Positions 46,954 to 58,399 of a stretch of DNA of 64,000 nucleotides are shown here, piece by piece. Made by a program: the position numbers and the translations under genes. Every line of letters begins with the position of its first letter. Position 1 is the stretch's first letter. The notes beneath the pieces were generated by a model. That model searched no databases and was not told the DNA's origin. It saw nothing but the letters and a program-made list of their open reading frames with translations. The stretch comes from Gnetum montanum (lineage: Eukaryota; Streptophyta; Gnetopsida; Gnetales; Gnetaceae), in contig MNCI01010832.1 of the NCBI GenBank assembly GCA_015680685.1, positions 74,641-138,640 on the forward strand, written 5' to 3'.

Positions 46954-47805
46954 TGATGAATCATGATTTGCCAAGCTCCGATATCAAACCTGCGATATCG
47001 GGTACATGATATCATGTCCTGGGCAACAATATTGAATACACAATATCGTGATTCCTATGTCAGCCTATAAATATAGCACTTTTTGTTAGAAAATTTAGAG
47101 TTAGAGAAGGATCTTTTTGTTAGTTTTCAATTCATTTTAATTCTTTCCCCAGTGCATGCCCACAGTGTGATGATTGTAATTGTATGAAACCTTTATTCAA
47201 GTGTGACGTACTTGGACACATACATGACCAATAATAAAGATTGAGATTTCTCCATCATTGCAACATTCACTTAGCTCTTAATTCCTTTAATTGTTAATTG
47301 TTATTTATTGTTTTCTTAGTTAATATTTATTTACCATCATTTACTATTCCTGTTGTTAAATGCGGAATTAGTACAACTTAATCACGAACATTTTAAGTGT
47401 AACTACTTGGTAACCTAGTAGTGTATCTAGGAGTGCTTAAGCAACATGCACTTGGTAATCCTAGAACTAGTACACGAGGTCCAAGATGTGTATGGATGAT
47501 TAAGGACAAATGCTCATCGCACTTAGGCTAGCTTAGATTTTACTTCTCATTCCCTATTAGCTTAAAACAAGGTTATTTTCCATTGTCTCTAGGAGTAGCA
47601 CTACTTTAGGACCACATCATTCGCCTCACTCTAGAATAAACCATATGTGATAAAGAAAATACTAGTCTAGGTGGGAAGATAGCAAACTACAATCAACATG
47701 TAACTCTCTACATAGCACAACTAGTCCATCTATGAAGTTCACCCAAATTGTGCATGAATGCTCATATTCGTATGGTTGAGTGTAGGGATACCTCATCACT
47801 CATCA
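46954..47805 (+). repeat. 5' LTR of element C
   Basis: It starts TGATGAATCATGA and ends CCTCATCACTCATCA. U3 carries GATATC three times, once as the 14-base perfect palindrome ACATGATATCATGT (47004-47017). TATA box TATAAATA at 47066-47073, AATAAAG near 47195, twin motif at 47407 (TTGGTAACCT) and 47452 (TTGGTAATCC). 852 bases. Confidence 0.92.
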
Positions 47806-47806
47806 T

Positions 47807-47825
47807 TGGCACTGTTGCCAAGGAT
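47807..47825 (+). promoter_or_regulatory. Primer-binding site, tRNA-Asp
   Basis: TGGCACTGTTGCCAAGGAT, one base after the LTR end plus T, matches the tRNA-Asp complement at 15 of 19 positions; all mismatches are transitions. Confidence 0.85.
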
Positions 47826-47937
47826 GGTGCTAGTTATTTAGATTAGTTGCATCATCCAAGATCATTGTAACAAAGCCTTGACAATATATCTTTCAGAAAG
47901 AAGTAATTGCAAATAAGTCACACACAAATTTACAACA

Positions 47938-49979
47938 ATGTCTCTCACACAAGACTATGATAACGTAACAACTAGTAAGGCAATTCATTCGAGAACCAAC
48001 GAATTATATGATGATGAAGATGAAGTTTGGAGTACTCAATCTTATGTAGGGGTCTCCTATGTAGATAAACAAAGACAACATCATCCCAACTCACAAATTC
48101 ATAACCTACCTAGTGACGATGAACCCCTGCTGGTGACTAAGAGCCTAATGCATATACAATAGGCTGTTCGAATATCCCATAGGCATCGTAAGGAAAGCCA
48201 TCTACCCAGGCTTGATTTAAACAACTTTTCTAAGTTTTCAGGAGGCTATGATTTAGATCCGCAACATTATTTACAAGCCTTCCAAGATGCCTATGTATGG
48301 CACAATATTGATAATGGATGGCAAAAACTTAAGCTCTTCCCTATGACACTCATTGGCCAAGAAAAAGTATGGTACAAGTCCTTAAAACCAAAATCAATTT
48401 AGGGTTGGCCAACAATGGTAGAACTCTTCACTGAAAGATACCAAACCTATGCAAGAGTATCATCCTTGAGGAAACAAATCCAAGAGTGGAAACAAGCGCA
48501 ACATGAACCCTTGGACATGGCCTTAGAAAGATATTACTCTTTATTAAACAAATGCCTAGGCCGTGGGTTCTCCCAGGAAAGGCTAATGTATCACATCATG
48601 GATGGGCTCTGTAATGAAATAAGGAAGACCCTAGGGATATACGCCCCAAGTCAACTATATGAACTACGAACCCATCAATTCCAAGAGCTTATTAAGTGGG
48701 TAGTAAAAGAAGAAGGAGAGTTAGCTAAATGGGAGAATGTTGAGAAATTTCAACAAGACCAAAATCTCGAAATAGTAAAGGTTCATGATCATGAAGAGGA
48801 GAAATCAACTTACCTCAAGGAGGTGGAATCATCTTTTCCAATACTACAATCACTAGATGAAATTGAGGGAACGATCAATAAGATGACAGAATATATACAT
48901 GAAAGATGTGGAGAATATGCCAACCCTATTACAGGTAGAACCATGATGAACCAAGAAATAGGAAAAAACACCACTAGACAATCAAAAAGAAGGGTTGAAG
49001 AGAATAAGGATAAGAACTCAATTGCTAATCATATGTATCAATGTAACATTTGCTTGTACAATCACCCCAAAGGTCAATGCCCCATCTTGTCACATTTACA
49101 TGAGCATTGGGGAGGAATGTTACAGCCAGAGTTCATACAAAAATACTGTGTTCAATCACAATGGCAAAAATCCCAGTCATGGGGGAGGCCACCCTCAAAC
49201 TGGTCACACCCTTCATACCATCCGAACCCAAGCGCTTATCAAGTTCAGCATCCTATTTCCCCAACTGGGTCAACATCCTCTATCTCACCACATCATTATC
49301 ATTCTCCTAAATACTATCAAACCATGTCCTCTCCCACAAGATCACCACCTCATGTTCCTCACACTTCTTCTCACCCTCAATATCCTCATCCTTCACCTCC
49401 TTCTACATCGCCACTAGTTGTGCTAGAAGGTTTTGCACCACAACACCAACCCACAAACATTACTTGTGCTGCTATAGTCAACAACAGTGAATGTCCTCCA
49501 CAACGTCGAAAGTGTCCTTCTTTAGGCAAGACCAAAGAAAGAGATAGCACACTCTTGAAACCACTGCATCCTCCAACCCAGCACAAGTTTAATGTTGTGA
49601 TGCATCTACCTCCTTAAACACAACACCTCCTGTTACCTTATCAAGGCCACCAATCAATACTCCAACTACCATGTGGCCCAATGAATATAACCACATAGGG
49701 AAACATAGTAATCCTTGCATACAATCTTACAGTCATGGGTGCCATGGTGGGTCAACTCCTTATCAATTAACCACATCTTATAATTTGCCCCACTATGCCT
49801 ACTTTAATCAAGTATGTGAACCCCAATTTGGGTACATTCCAAACACCACATCAAAAGATACCAAATGGTTTAGATATGACGAGGTCCTAATATTTCCAAA
49901 ATGCATGGATCCCAACCTTCCATTTATTAATTCTCACCATGATCAAAAGTTTAGTTATTGGGGATATCCTCCATTCTAA
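47938..49979 (+). pseudogene. gag of element C (best-preserved Gag in the window)
   Basis: One frame runs from ATG 47938 to 49617 with only two stops, both TAG (48160 and 48400), then a frameshift leads to 49671-49979. Order: RTNELYDDEDEVW, DDEPLLVTKSLMHI, the core NFSKFSGGYDLDPQHYLQAF and WYKSLKPKSI.GW, LFTERYQTYARVSSLRKQI, GLCNEIRKTLGIYA (48605), zinc knuckle CNICLYNHPKGQC (49042-49080), then a Pro/Ser/His-rich tail. All four metal ligands are present (Cys-x2-Cys-x3-His-x4-Cys). The open 400-codon stretch is the longest in the window. No protease follows. Confidence 0.85.
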
Positions 49980-51427
49980 CAAGCAAAATTAATATATGTT
50001 TTTCCTTTCCTTTAATTTTACAGTTTTTTTGTTTTCCAGTTTTTCATCTTTCAATTTGTTGTTTTATATTTTTATTGGTTGGTTCATCTTTTTATCTTTT
50101 TATGGGTAATCTCATCTATGAATAAAACACTCATGTGACTCATTGGTTGAGGTGTTGTTCTATGTTATCAAGTCTCGAGTAACTAATTATTTGGATAGTG
50201 AGCTCACCACATCCACCCCACCATTCTATTAATAAGAGGTTCTACTTTGGGTATGATGATATTCTTGTCATCATGAAAAATTAAAAGTAATTTTGTCCTC
50301 ATTATGCCCAGAGCGAAAAATGATGGACTAGGAGGAAATGGCCAAGGTATGACATTAAGGGAACTTGTGGATTCTCTTTGGTGACATCTGTAAGGTGCTA
50401 TCATGCAACTTGGTTGTACTAAGATCCTTGTAGATCTAACAAAAAATGGGAGTAAGAGTAATAAAGACACTCAATAGAAACTCAATGCTGTTCTGGGGGG
50501 ATCCCACTGGAAAGACATGCATCCATGCTTGAAGGTTGGTGACTTCTTCGGTTCATTGTTGGAAAGGAAAAAGTGCCAAAGCGACTAAAAAGAAAAAAAA
50601 GAGAAAAAAGACGAACAACATAAGAAAAGATCAAAAGAAAAAAAAATGTGTGTGTGCCACAGATTCCAAATCACTCCTCCCTTGGACAAAACGGCAACCT
50701 TATGGTTTAGATATGATCGTATGCCTTGCTATTGTGGTGCTCTTATGGTTGCCCATCATTGGATGAAACAATGTGATGTCACTGATCAGAGGAATAGACT
50801 TGGTCTTAATTTTTGAGTGACGGGTTAATGACACATTAATCATGCCCTACACTCATGATTCATCGTATCCTAGGTCAGTTACCTCATGTCCCAATCTTTG
50901 CAATCCTTTCTATGATTCATCCCATCTCGCTGTTCATGTATTTGTGACCCATGTCTTATGTAGCATTGAATTCATACCTCATCACAGTGGTATCTACATG
51001 TATGTATTTTGTGGAACTGGTGTGGATTACATTTAACCCTTTTAGTGCCTATAGACATTTTTAGGTGTGGTTACGTAAGGGCATCATAGGTAGGAACCTA
51101 CTTTGGGAAGGAACCACTTGCGTAACCTTTGTAATTTGCACTCATTGCACATCATCATCACATCATTTTATACCCTCTGAGTATTGCATTGCCAACATTA
51201 TTCTTTCCTTTATCATTCTTCAAATTCAAATGTTCCTATGCACCACTACATGTCCTTTTTCCTCACCCTATTCATGAATTTCATTGTTACATTCCACCTC
51301 AGTACACTCTTGGTGCCTTTAGGTCTCTTTACAAGTTACCGTAGATCTTTCAACTCAACCTTAAATCCTTCATTTTTGGCCTTGGAAATTTGAAAATTTA
51401 TCAATTTTTCCAAGTACCCTATTTCAT
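49980..51427 (+). other. Non-coding DNA of element C after gag
   Basis: T-rich after gag as in element B, then mixed sequence without a coherent protein. The block CCTACTTTGGGAAGGAACCA (51098) matches element B at 36854, so this part corresponds to the region after integrase in B: the missing pol lies cleanly between gag and here. Confidence 0.6.
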
Positions 51428-51518
51428 ATGGGCCATGATATCAAGTCCGACGTGATATTGGGTCCCCACTATTAGGTACGCGATATCACTACAATAAATA
51501 GTATATATATGGACCCCC
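51428..51518 (+). promoter_or_regulatory. U3-like promoter block inside element C
   Basis: GATATC at 51428-51436 and 51480-51486, GTGATATTGGG between them, and TATA-like TATATATAT at 51502-51510. This word set is that of the GATATC-type LTR U3s, yet it lies inside the element, about 680 bases before the ORF2 start. An assembly gap follows. It may drive ORF2 or be the remnant of an inserted LTR. Confidence 0.45.
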
Positions 51519-51543
51519 NNNNNNNNNNNNNNNNNNNNNNNNN
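51519..51543. other. Assembly gap (25 N) bordered by C runs
   Basis: 25 N with CCCCC before and eight C after. Gap size may be nominal; sequence next to it is suspect. Confidence 0.95.
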
Positions 51544-52190
51544 CCCCCCCCCGGTGCATGTGAACGTCATTCTTCACTGTTCATGCGAGGGGAGTTGTTG
51601 AAATTTTCTTCCACGTATTGTCAAGCTTGTGCACCCACCATTCAAACATCTATAACTTGCAATTTAACACTCTGATTCTCATTCCACTTGAACCTGCTTA
51701 AACCTAGAGTGTTTAACTTAGTCGTGCGGGAAGGGTATATTCCAATTTGCACGTAGTTTTTTCAAAATTTTTCATTGCCCAAAGGATATCATAAGGGTAA
51801 GTGACCTTAAAATTGTTAAAAACCATTTGCCAAATTAATTTTATATCTTTACCCAGACCATGAAAACTATTTTTTGGAATCACCTAATCAAAATTGGGTC
51901 CAATATCAAAACTTTTAGGGGAATTTTCATGAAAATCTCTAACTTTGAATCACACTAAGCAAGAAATAAATCTATTAAGGCAAGGAGTAATATATAAATC
52001 AAATTTTGTAGATAGCCTTACTAATAGTCACCCTGTGTGATTGCAAATAGCCCCTAAATGAGGACAACAAGGAGGACCCTCTCAAGGTGCATCCAAATGA
52101 CCAAGGAGAGGCAGAGACCATGCATCTCTCGAGGAACATACAAAATAGGAGGCACAATCATTCAGCATCCATCAAGAACCTCCTATTACT

Positions 52191-54772
52191 ATGAAATCGA
52201 GACATGCTGAAGGAGGAGACAGTAGAGCACCTGAGTAAGGACAACATCTTATGTTGTCCTCGGAATGTGTTCAGGAAATTTATGAAAGGTCCACGTCAAC
52301 AGTTGTGATTGTGGAACTCAACTTTGAACCTTTTACTGAGTTTGCTCCCGAAACAGTCAGGGACCAACTTAAAGGGTTCCCATTGTGGCCTATTTTATCT
52401 GAAAGTGGTGATTGGTACCTAGGAGAGACGTACCAATTTTGGCACAATAAACAAAAAGGTACCACCGTTGATACTGGTGATGTTTCTATGGATTTCTTTG
52501 CCAAAGCCATTTTGAAGGTGTTGAATCTTTCGAATACAGGGCCAAAAGTTGCTCACTTGTCCACTCATTTTGATGCTGATGCATGGAAGATATGGTTGAA
52601 AAGGGTGTATGGCAAGGAAGAAAAAGCATATGGAGAGCTGACACTTGAAGAGAGAATCTACTTCAAAATCAACACATATCACATCTTTCGCACAAAAGGG
52701 TTAAACAGAATCTCCAAATATGCAGCTAGAGGAAGTGCTATTTTGATGGGCAAGGTTAATGCCAACCTACCCCATCTATATCTTACAGAAATTTTGAGGC
52801 AATTCGAAGAACACAAGACAGGGAAGTTCACATTATCCTTCGCTTGTCTCATTAGGAAGCTATGTCAATGTGCTGGAATTCTGGGGTACACTAATGATGT
52901 TCCTAGAAATGCCAAAAATGCTTCATTTGCTGAATTACTAAAGCCACCAGCCCCAAAGAAAAGTGCTGGTGAGACACTGGAGCCAGAGCAAGAACAGGAA
53001 GTGGGGCCCAACACACAACTCACAAGCCAGTAAGACCAACTGCCACCACCACCACAGGACTATCGACCGTCGATGAGCCATCTCAGGGTCATCGCTGAAA
53101 CGGTTAATTAGGGAAGTTGTGATGAGGCCAACCTCTTCAAGGTCATCAACAATGCTGTACAAACCATGATCTTAATTGATGGCACACGGGGCAAGGTATC
53201 GATCCAAACAGGAGGAGGGGAATCCCACTGGTCACAACAGATCTTTGGAAATGCTGCATCCTTTCAAGTATAATTAGAAACTGGTGAAGATGCCACAATA
53301 GTGGTCATGCAGCATCAAGATGCAGCAAGAGCAGCAAAAGTGATCACAAATCACATAAAAGAATCATTTAATGTTCTTGTTATGCCACTAGTAGATTTTA
53401 CAGGAGCACACAATGCTCAAACATTGGCTGATCCCTTAATAACTCCTGTGAATCATGAGGATGTTTTAGATCGGTTGCTACAAACAGAACAAGTAATGAT
53501 GTCCCTATTTGACATCCCTCAAGATATCACAACAATTCAGTCAGACCTCATCTCCACAAAAGGGAGGCTGGTTATGGCAGAGGTCAAGGCCAAGCATGCA
53601 GAGGTGAAGTTAAAAAGACTCCAAGAAAAGCTCGTCACCCTCCAAGCTGCACAGCAAGATCCATCTCAATTCATCCCTGCAAACCAACTAGAGTCCTTCT
53701 GGATAGAGAAACTTAATAAATTATTAGAATAGAATAAAAGAGTGGCAGAGAAAAAAGAGAAGGTTGATTGGGATGCTTCCAAGGCAAGCTCAAACATATG
53801 CACATGCCAAAGCACTCAAGGCCTTACAAGAGGAAAATAAACAACTTGCCGCTAACAATCTTCAGTTGACCACAGTAGAAAAAAAAGGAATGTTCTCAAA
53901 TAAAATTTTCAACAATTACGAGAATAATTAGTAAGGGTCAACCAAGATATGAATTGCTTGGCCAGAGAAAACAGAACCCTCTCAATGGAGGAGGTACACG
54001 TGATCCATCAAAAGATGGCATTGAGATAAGCACATAGTAGAATGAGGCCAAGTGACATGAGAAGGTTAAAGAGCACTTTAGAGATCAGGTGAGGATGTAC
54101 AAACAGGTGATAGCAAAAGAAATCCATATGGCCAAAGCCCATATTAACACTCTCAATGCTCAAAACAGTGATTGGCGGGCCATATTGGATACTTATGCCT
54201 TCGCCCACCAAGCTAAAATGAAAATCCAAGACCTACAGATACAAGACCTTATAGAGTACATGGAGTTGGCAAACTTGCAATATGCCAACTTGGCCATGTT
54301 GACAGCAGGACACCCAAGAACAGAATTGGAAAAGCAGGTAGCAACCACCTACACGAAGTATAAAACAGAATTTGCTAAGCACAAGAAGATGCTGCAGAAA
54401 TTAGAAGTGGCAAATTCTGAATTAGATGTGGTCAAGACTAGCTACCAAAGATAGAAGGATGTTGTGGCAAATTTGGCTTGATGGCTCACGGATTACCAAG
54501 AATACAAAGACAAAGCCAAAGCCTATGAAGAAGAGTGAAAACTGTTTTCGGCTTGGTATGTCAAGGCCAACCAGATGTTTCCGCAACTGTCATGTCCATG
54601 GAAAGTGCCAACTCCATCAAACATTGAAGCATCAGCATGGACAACACAAGATCCCTGAATTGAAGAAGAAAAGCTCCAGGCACTCCTTCAAAGACATCAA
54701 CTTCCAAAACCTGGAGTACAAGATAAGGGGAAGAAACCCATGGAGGAACCATTGCCACCAGGAACCACATGA
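52191..54772 (+). pseudogene. Unknown second ORF of element C: globular domain plus coiled coil
   Basis: One frame runs 52191-53732 with five stops (52236, 53031, 53109, 53271, 53730), each one C-to-T step from a Gln codon; after a frameshift it resumes by 54089 and ends at 54772. The N-terminal part (52251-53030, 260 codons open) has ELNFEPFTEF, DAWKIWLKRVYG, LTLEERIYFKINTYHIF and LSFACLIRKLCQCAGILGY. The last resembles the end of the plant domain catalogued as putative plant transposon protein (family recollection, not tested). PPAPKKS and QLPPPPQDY form a linker. The rest (53440-54450) is Lys/Glu/Gln/Leu-rich with long heptad-like helices, no Cys-His finger and no membrane segment. Position is that of the env-like gene of Athila, but the protein does not look like an envelope. 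Confidence 0.7.
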
Positions 54773-54940
54773 GTTCCAACAAAATTTTATCTCTTTGTAA
54801 TTCTATGTTTGTGTCCCAATTTTGTTGTGTTCAATTCTCCACTGTAGCAGGAATAAATTCCTAGTTAGTCAATAATTCCATACCTATCCACTATGTAATC
54901 AATTGAACTTTTGTTTGACTTGAGAACAAATTTTCATTTA

Positions 54941-54952
54941 GTCATGGGGGTA
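54941..54952 (+). promoter_or_regulatory. Polypurine tract of element C
   Basis: GTCATGGGGGTA directly before the 3' LTR start; equivalent to TTGTGGGGGTA in element B. Confidence 0.85.
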
Positions 54953-55806
54953 TGATGAATCATGATTTACCAAGCTCCAATATCAGACCTACCATATTGG
55001 GCATGCAATATCGCATCCTAGGCAATGATATCGAATACACAATATCATGATTCCTATGTCAGCCTATAAATATAGCACTTGGGTGCACAGGAAGGAGGGG
55101 AGTAAGTTAGAGTTAGAGTAGGATCTTTTTATCAGTTTTCAATTCTTTCTCCAGTGCATGCCTGCAGTGTGATGATTGTAATTGTATGGAACCTTTATTT
55201 GAGTGTGATGTACTTGGACATGCACATGACCAATAATAAAGATTGAGATTACTCCATCATTGCAGCATCCACTTAGCTCTTAATTCCTTTAATTGTTAAT
55301 TTTTATTTATTATTTTCTTACTTAATATTTCTTTACTGTCATATACTATTCCTGTTGTTAAATGCGGAATGAGTACGACTTAATCATGAACATTTAAGTG
55401 TAACTACTTGGTAACCTAGTAGCGTATCTAAGAGTGCTTAAGTAACATGCGCTTGGTAATCCCAAAAGTAGCACACAAGGTCCAAGATGTTTACAAATGA
55501 TTAAGGATAGATGCTCATCGTACTTAGGCTAGCTTAGATTTTGCTTCTCATTCCCTATTAGCTTAAAACAAGGTTATTTTCCATTGTCTCTAAGAGTAGC
55601 ACTAGTTTAGGACAACATCATTCACCTCACTCTAGACTAAATCATACGTGACAAAGCAAATACTAGTCCAAGTGGGAAGACAATGAACTGCGATCAACGT
55701 GTAACTATCTAGATACCACAACTAGTCCTTCTACAAAGTTAGACTGGATCATGCATGAACGCTGGTATTTGTATGGTTGAGTGTAGGAGTACCTCACTAC
55801 TCATCA
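54953..55806 (+). repeat. 3' LTR of element C
   Basis: It starts TGATGAATCATGA and ends CTCACTACTCATCA. Same layout as 46954-47805: GATATC words (some decayed to AATATC), TATAAATA at 55065-55072, AATAAAG near 55236, twin motif at 55408 and 55452. AGCAT follows at 55807. Confidence 0.92.
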
Positions 55807-55839
55807 AGCATGTTATTGATAGTTACGCATGTGTTTATG

Positions 55840-56171
55840 AAGTAATATGGGTGTTGTAACCAACTATAAAGGAATTGAACCCATAAACCAAGCTTTGTTG
55901 ATCTATGAATTTACCACTCTACCATCACATGTAAAGAGATGAAAGAAAGATAATGCCAAACTCAAAACATGCACCCCAAAGACATGGACACTTAGTATCC
56001 CAAGGATAATTATTATTAAGCTTAAGAATTCTAGATTAATCGTAAGAAAATAATTATCTACAAAGTTTATGTTAAGTAGTTGCATACTTTGATCATCAAT
56101 TGAAATTCCCATAATGATGGTTTTTTAAATATCATAATACAAGTTATGTGAAAGAAAATCTATTGCAATAC
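55840..56171 (-). pseudogene. LINE RT fragment (fragment 3)
   Basis: Minus strand: LFSIAIDFLSHNLYYDI (56165-56115), MGISI.DQSMQLLNINFVDNYFLTI (56112-56035). This is the L1 RT stretch around the catalytic FADD box, here FVDN. Same family as 6646-5260 and 45480-43905. The copia element is joined to its upstream end. Confidence 0.7.
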
Positions 56172-56180
56172 TAAAAAGAT

Positions 56181-56834
56181 ATGGAACTAGCAGATGGGGT
56201 TCTTTCAAGTATTGCAGAGAAGAAGATGATAAAGGAAATATGGGACACTCTAATGAAGTTGTACAAGGCTAAATCACTCCACAACAAAATCTTCTTGAAG
56301 AGAAGATTTTACACTCTTCGTATGGCAGAAACCTCATTGGTAACTGACCATATCAACACCTTGAATACTTTATTTGCTCAACTCACATCATTGGGTTATA
56401 AAGTAGATGCAGGTGAATGTGCAGAAATTCTACTTCAAAGTCTACTTGATTCATATGATCAACTCATCATTAACTTGACCAACAATGTCCTTATGGATGA
56501 TCTTGTCTTCGATGAGGTTGCAACTGTAGTTCTTAAAGAAGAAAGTCAGTGTAAGAACAAGGAAGATAGGTTGGCAAACAAGGCAGAGGCCTTAACAATG
56601 ATTAGAGGGAGATCCATGGAACGTGATCCCAATTGGAACCAAATTCATGGTAGATCCAAGTTAAGAAGCAAAAAGAAAAACATTACTTGCTACAACTATG
56701 GCAAGAGAGAACACTTGAAGAAGAAGTGTTGGAACAAGAAGAGTAATGAAAAGAATCCACAAGGGAATGTGGCAAGTACCTCATATGACAATGATGTTCT
56801 ATACAGTGAGGCAACTATTGCTAAAGGCAAATAG
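56181..56834 (+). pseudogene. copia gag (truncated)
   Basis: 217 open codons. AEKKMIKEIWDTLMKLY is the copia Gag W..L...Y block; KRRFYTLRMAETSLVTDHI and LTSLGYKVDAGECAEILLQSL follow. The zinc knuckle at residues 170-183 reads CYNYGKREHLKKKC: the second Cys is Tyr (TGC to TAC), His and the other Cys are kept. The N-terminal third of Gag is missing. It ends in TAG before the protease, which reads on in the same frame. Confidence 0.85.
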
Positions 56835-58399
56835 AAGCTCACTAATGCTTGGATCTTGGATTCAAGAGCAACATGGCACATGACCTCTCAGAGAGAATGG
56901 TTTCATCACTACAAACCAATCTCGGAAGGATCTGTCTATATGGGAAATGATCATGCTTTGAAAATCGCTAGTAGTGGTACTGTCAAGATAAAGATGTATG
57001 ATGGAACTATTCACACCATAAAATAGGTACAACATGTGGAGGGCTTGAAGAAAAATCTACTGTCTTTAGGACAACTAGATGATGTTGGGTGCAAAACTCA
57101 TATAAAGAATGGGATCTTGAAGATTACCAAAGGTGCACTTGTGGTAATCAAGGCAGAAAAGGTTGCTGCAAATTTGTACATGCTTCTAGGTCCACACATC
57201 AAGTGGGAGTCTTCTGTTGCATCAACTAGTTCAGAAGAAGAATAAACAATGTTGTGGCTTCAAAAGCTTGGTCATATGTCAAAACAAGGTTTGAAGATTC
57301 TCTCTAAACAATGACTACTTCCTGGGCTCAATTCGATACTTTTACCATTTTGTGAGCATTGTGCTACTAGTAAGCAACATAGATTAAAATTTAGCACATC
57401 AACAGCTAAGAGTAAAGGCATCTTGGACATGATGCACTCTGATGTTTGGCAAGCACCAATCACTTTCCTAGGAGCAAGATACTTTGTATCTTTCATTGAT
57501 GATTACTCCAGGAGATGTTGGGTGTATCCAATCAAAAGGAAGGTGGATGTTTTTACAATCTTCAACGTTTTTAAAGCACAGGTAGAACTTAAGTTCGAAC
57601 AAAGGATCAAGTGTCTAAGGACAGATAAAGGAGGAGAATATACAAGTGATGAATTTGATGCATTTTATCAACAAGGCATCAAGCGACTCACACTCCTCAA
57701 CAAAATGGAGTGGCAGAACGAATAAATAGAACCTTGTTGGAAAAAACAAGATTAATGTTGAGGGTTGCAAATATAACCAATTCATTTTGGGCAGAAGCAG
57801 TTAATACCACCTGCTATTTAATCAAGCAGTCTCCATCAACTATGATTGATCTAAAAACACCAATGAGAATGTGGACTGGTAAGCCAACTATTTATTCTCA
57901 TCTCCATACATTTGGAAGTTTTGTGTATGTGATGTACAATGACCAAGAAAGATCGAAGTTGGATCCAAAGTCCAGAAAATGTATCTTCTTAGGGTATGCT
58001 AATGGAGTTAAGGGGTATTGCCTATGGGATCCCACTACCCACAAGGTTGTCATCAGCAAAGATGTGATATTTACAAAAGATAAAATGCAAGAGAAGGGAG
58101 ATGATAGCACTTTAAAGGAGAATTCAAAGACTACTAAAATTCAGGTAGAAGATAAGACAAAAGCTGAAGATCTGGTTACTTCTGAAGCAACATCAATGTA
58201 TGAAGAGAAAGATCCAGTCAAGTCTGAAGCTTATGAAGTATGTCGGTCATCTCAGGCAAAAAGATCACCAACTTGGCACTCAGATTATGTTATTGAAAGC
58301 AATGTTGCATACTACCTTTTAATAGAGGATGGAGAGCCCTCAACTTTACATGAGACACTCAAAAGTCCAGATGTGTCTTTGTGGATGGCAGTAATGTAG
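56835..58399 (+). pseudogene. copia protease and integrase (broken)
   Basis: Protease: WILDSRATWHM (56850), where the active DSG is DSR; then LKKNLLSLGQLDDVGCK. Pre-integrase: LGHMSKQGLKIL. Zinc region: CEHCATSKQHRLKF. Integrase: MMHSDVWQAP and FIDDYSRRCWVYP (57430-57530), CLRTDKGGEYTS (57610), HTPQQNGVAERINRTLLE (57690-57745) with catalytic Asp, Asp and Glu kept. A short deletion before HTPQQNG shifts the frame at about 57690. 57710-58399 is open to the C-terminal GYANGVKGYCLWDP block. Three or more stops or shifts. Confidence 0.88.

Larger units (their letters stand above)
46954..55806 (+). mobile_element. Complete-length pol-less Athila-like element C (8.85 kb)
   Basis: LTR 46954-47805, PBS 47807, gag 47938-49979, non-coding and U3-like DNA, second ORF 52191-54772, purine tract 54941-54952, LTR 54953-55806, flanked by AGCAT. 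No protease, RT or integrase is seen, though both LTRs and the target repeat are intact, so it moved as one unit, presumably using enzymes of a relative such as element B. It is broadly a gag-bearing large derivative (LARD-like) with an extra gene near its 3' end. Confidence 0.88.

Noticed and set aside
48995-49417. 140-codon frame overlapping the Gag tail
   Set aside because: Lies in another frame of the intact Gag ORF; composition follows the Pro/His-rich Gag tail. A shadow.
50536-50766. Lys-rich frame (KKKKRKK) that could pass for a nuclear protein
   Set aside because: Comes from an A-rich run in the non-coding part of element C; no start context or homology to the sister element.
54426-54800. 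124-codon frame near the end of element C
   Set aside because: The overlapping frame continues the coiled-coil ORF2 (DYQEYKDKAKAYEEE, LPPGTT); this one is Arg/His-rich noise.
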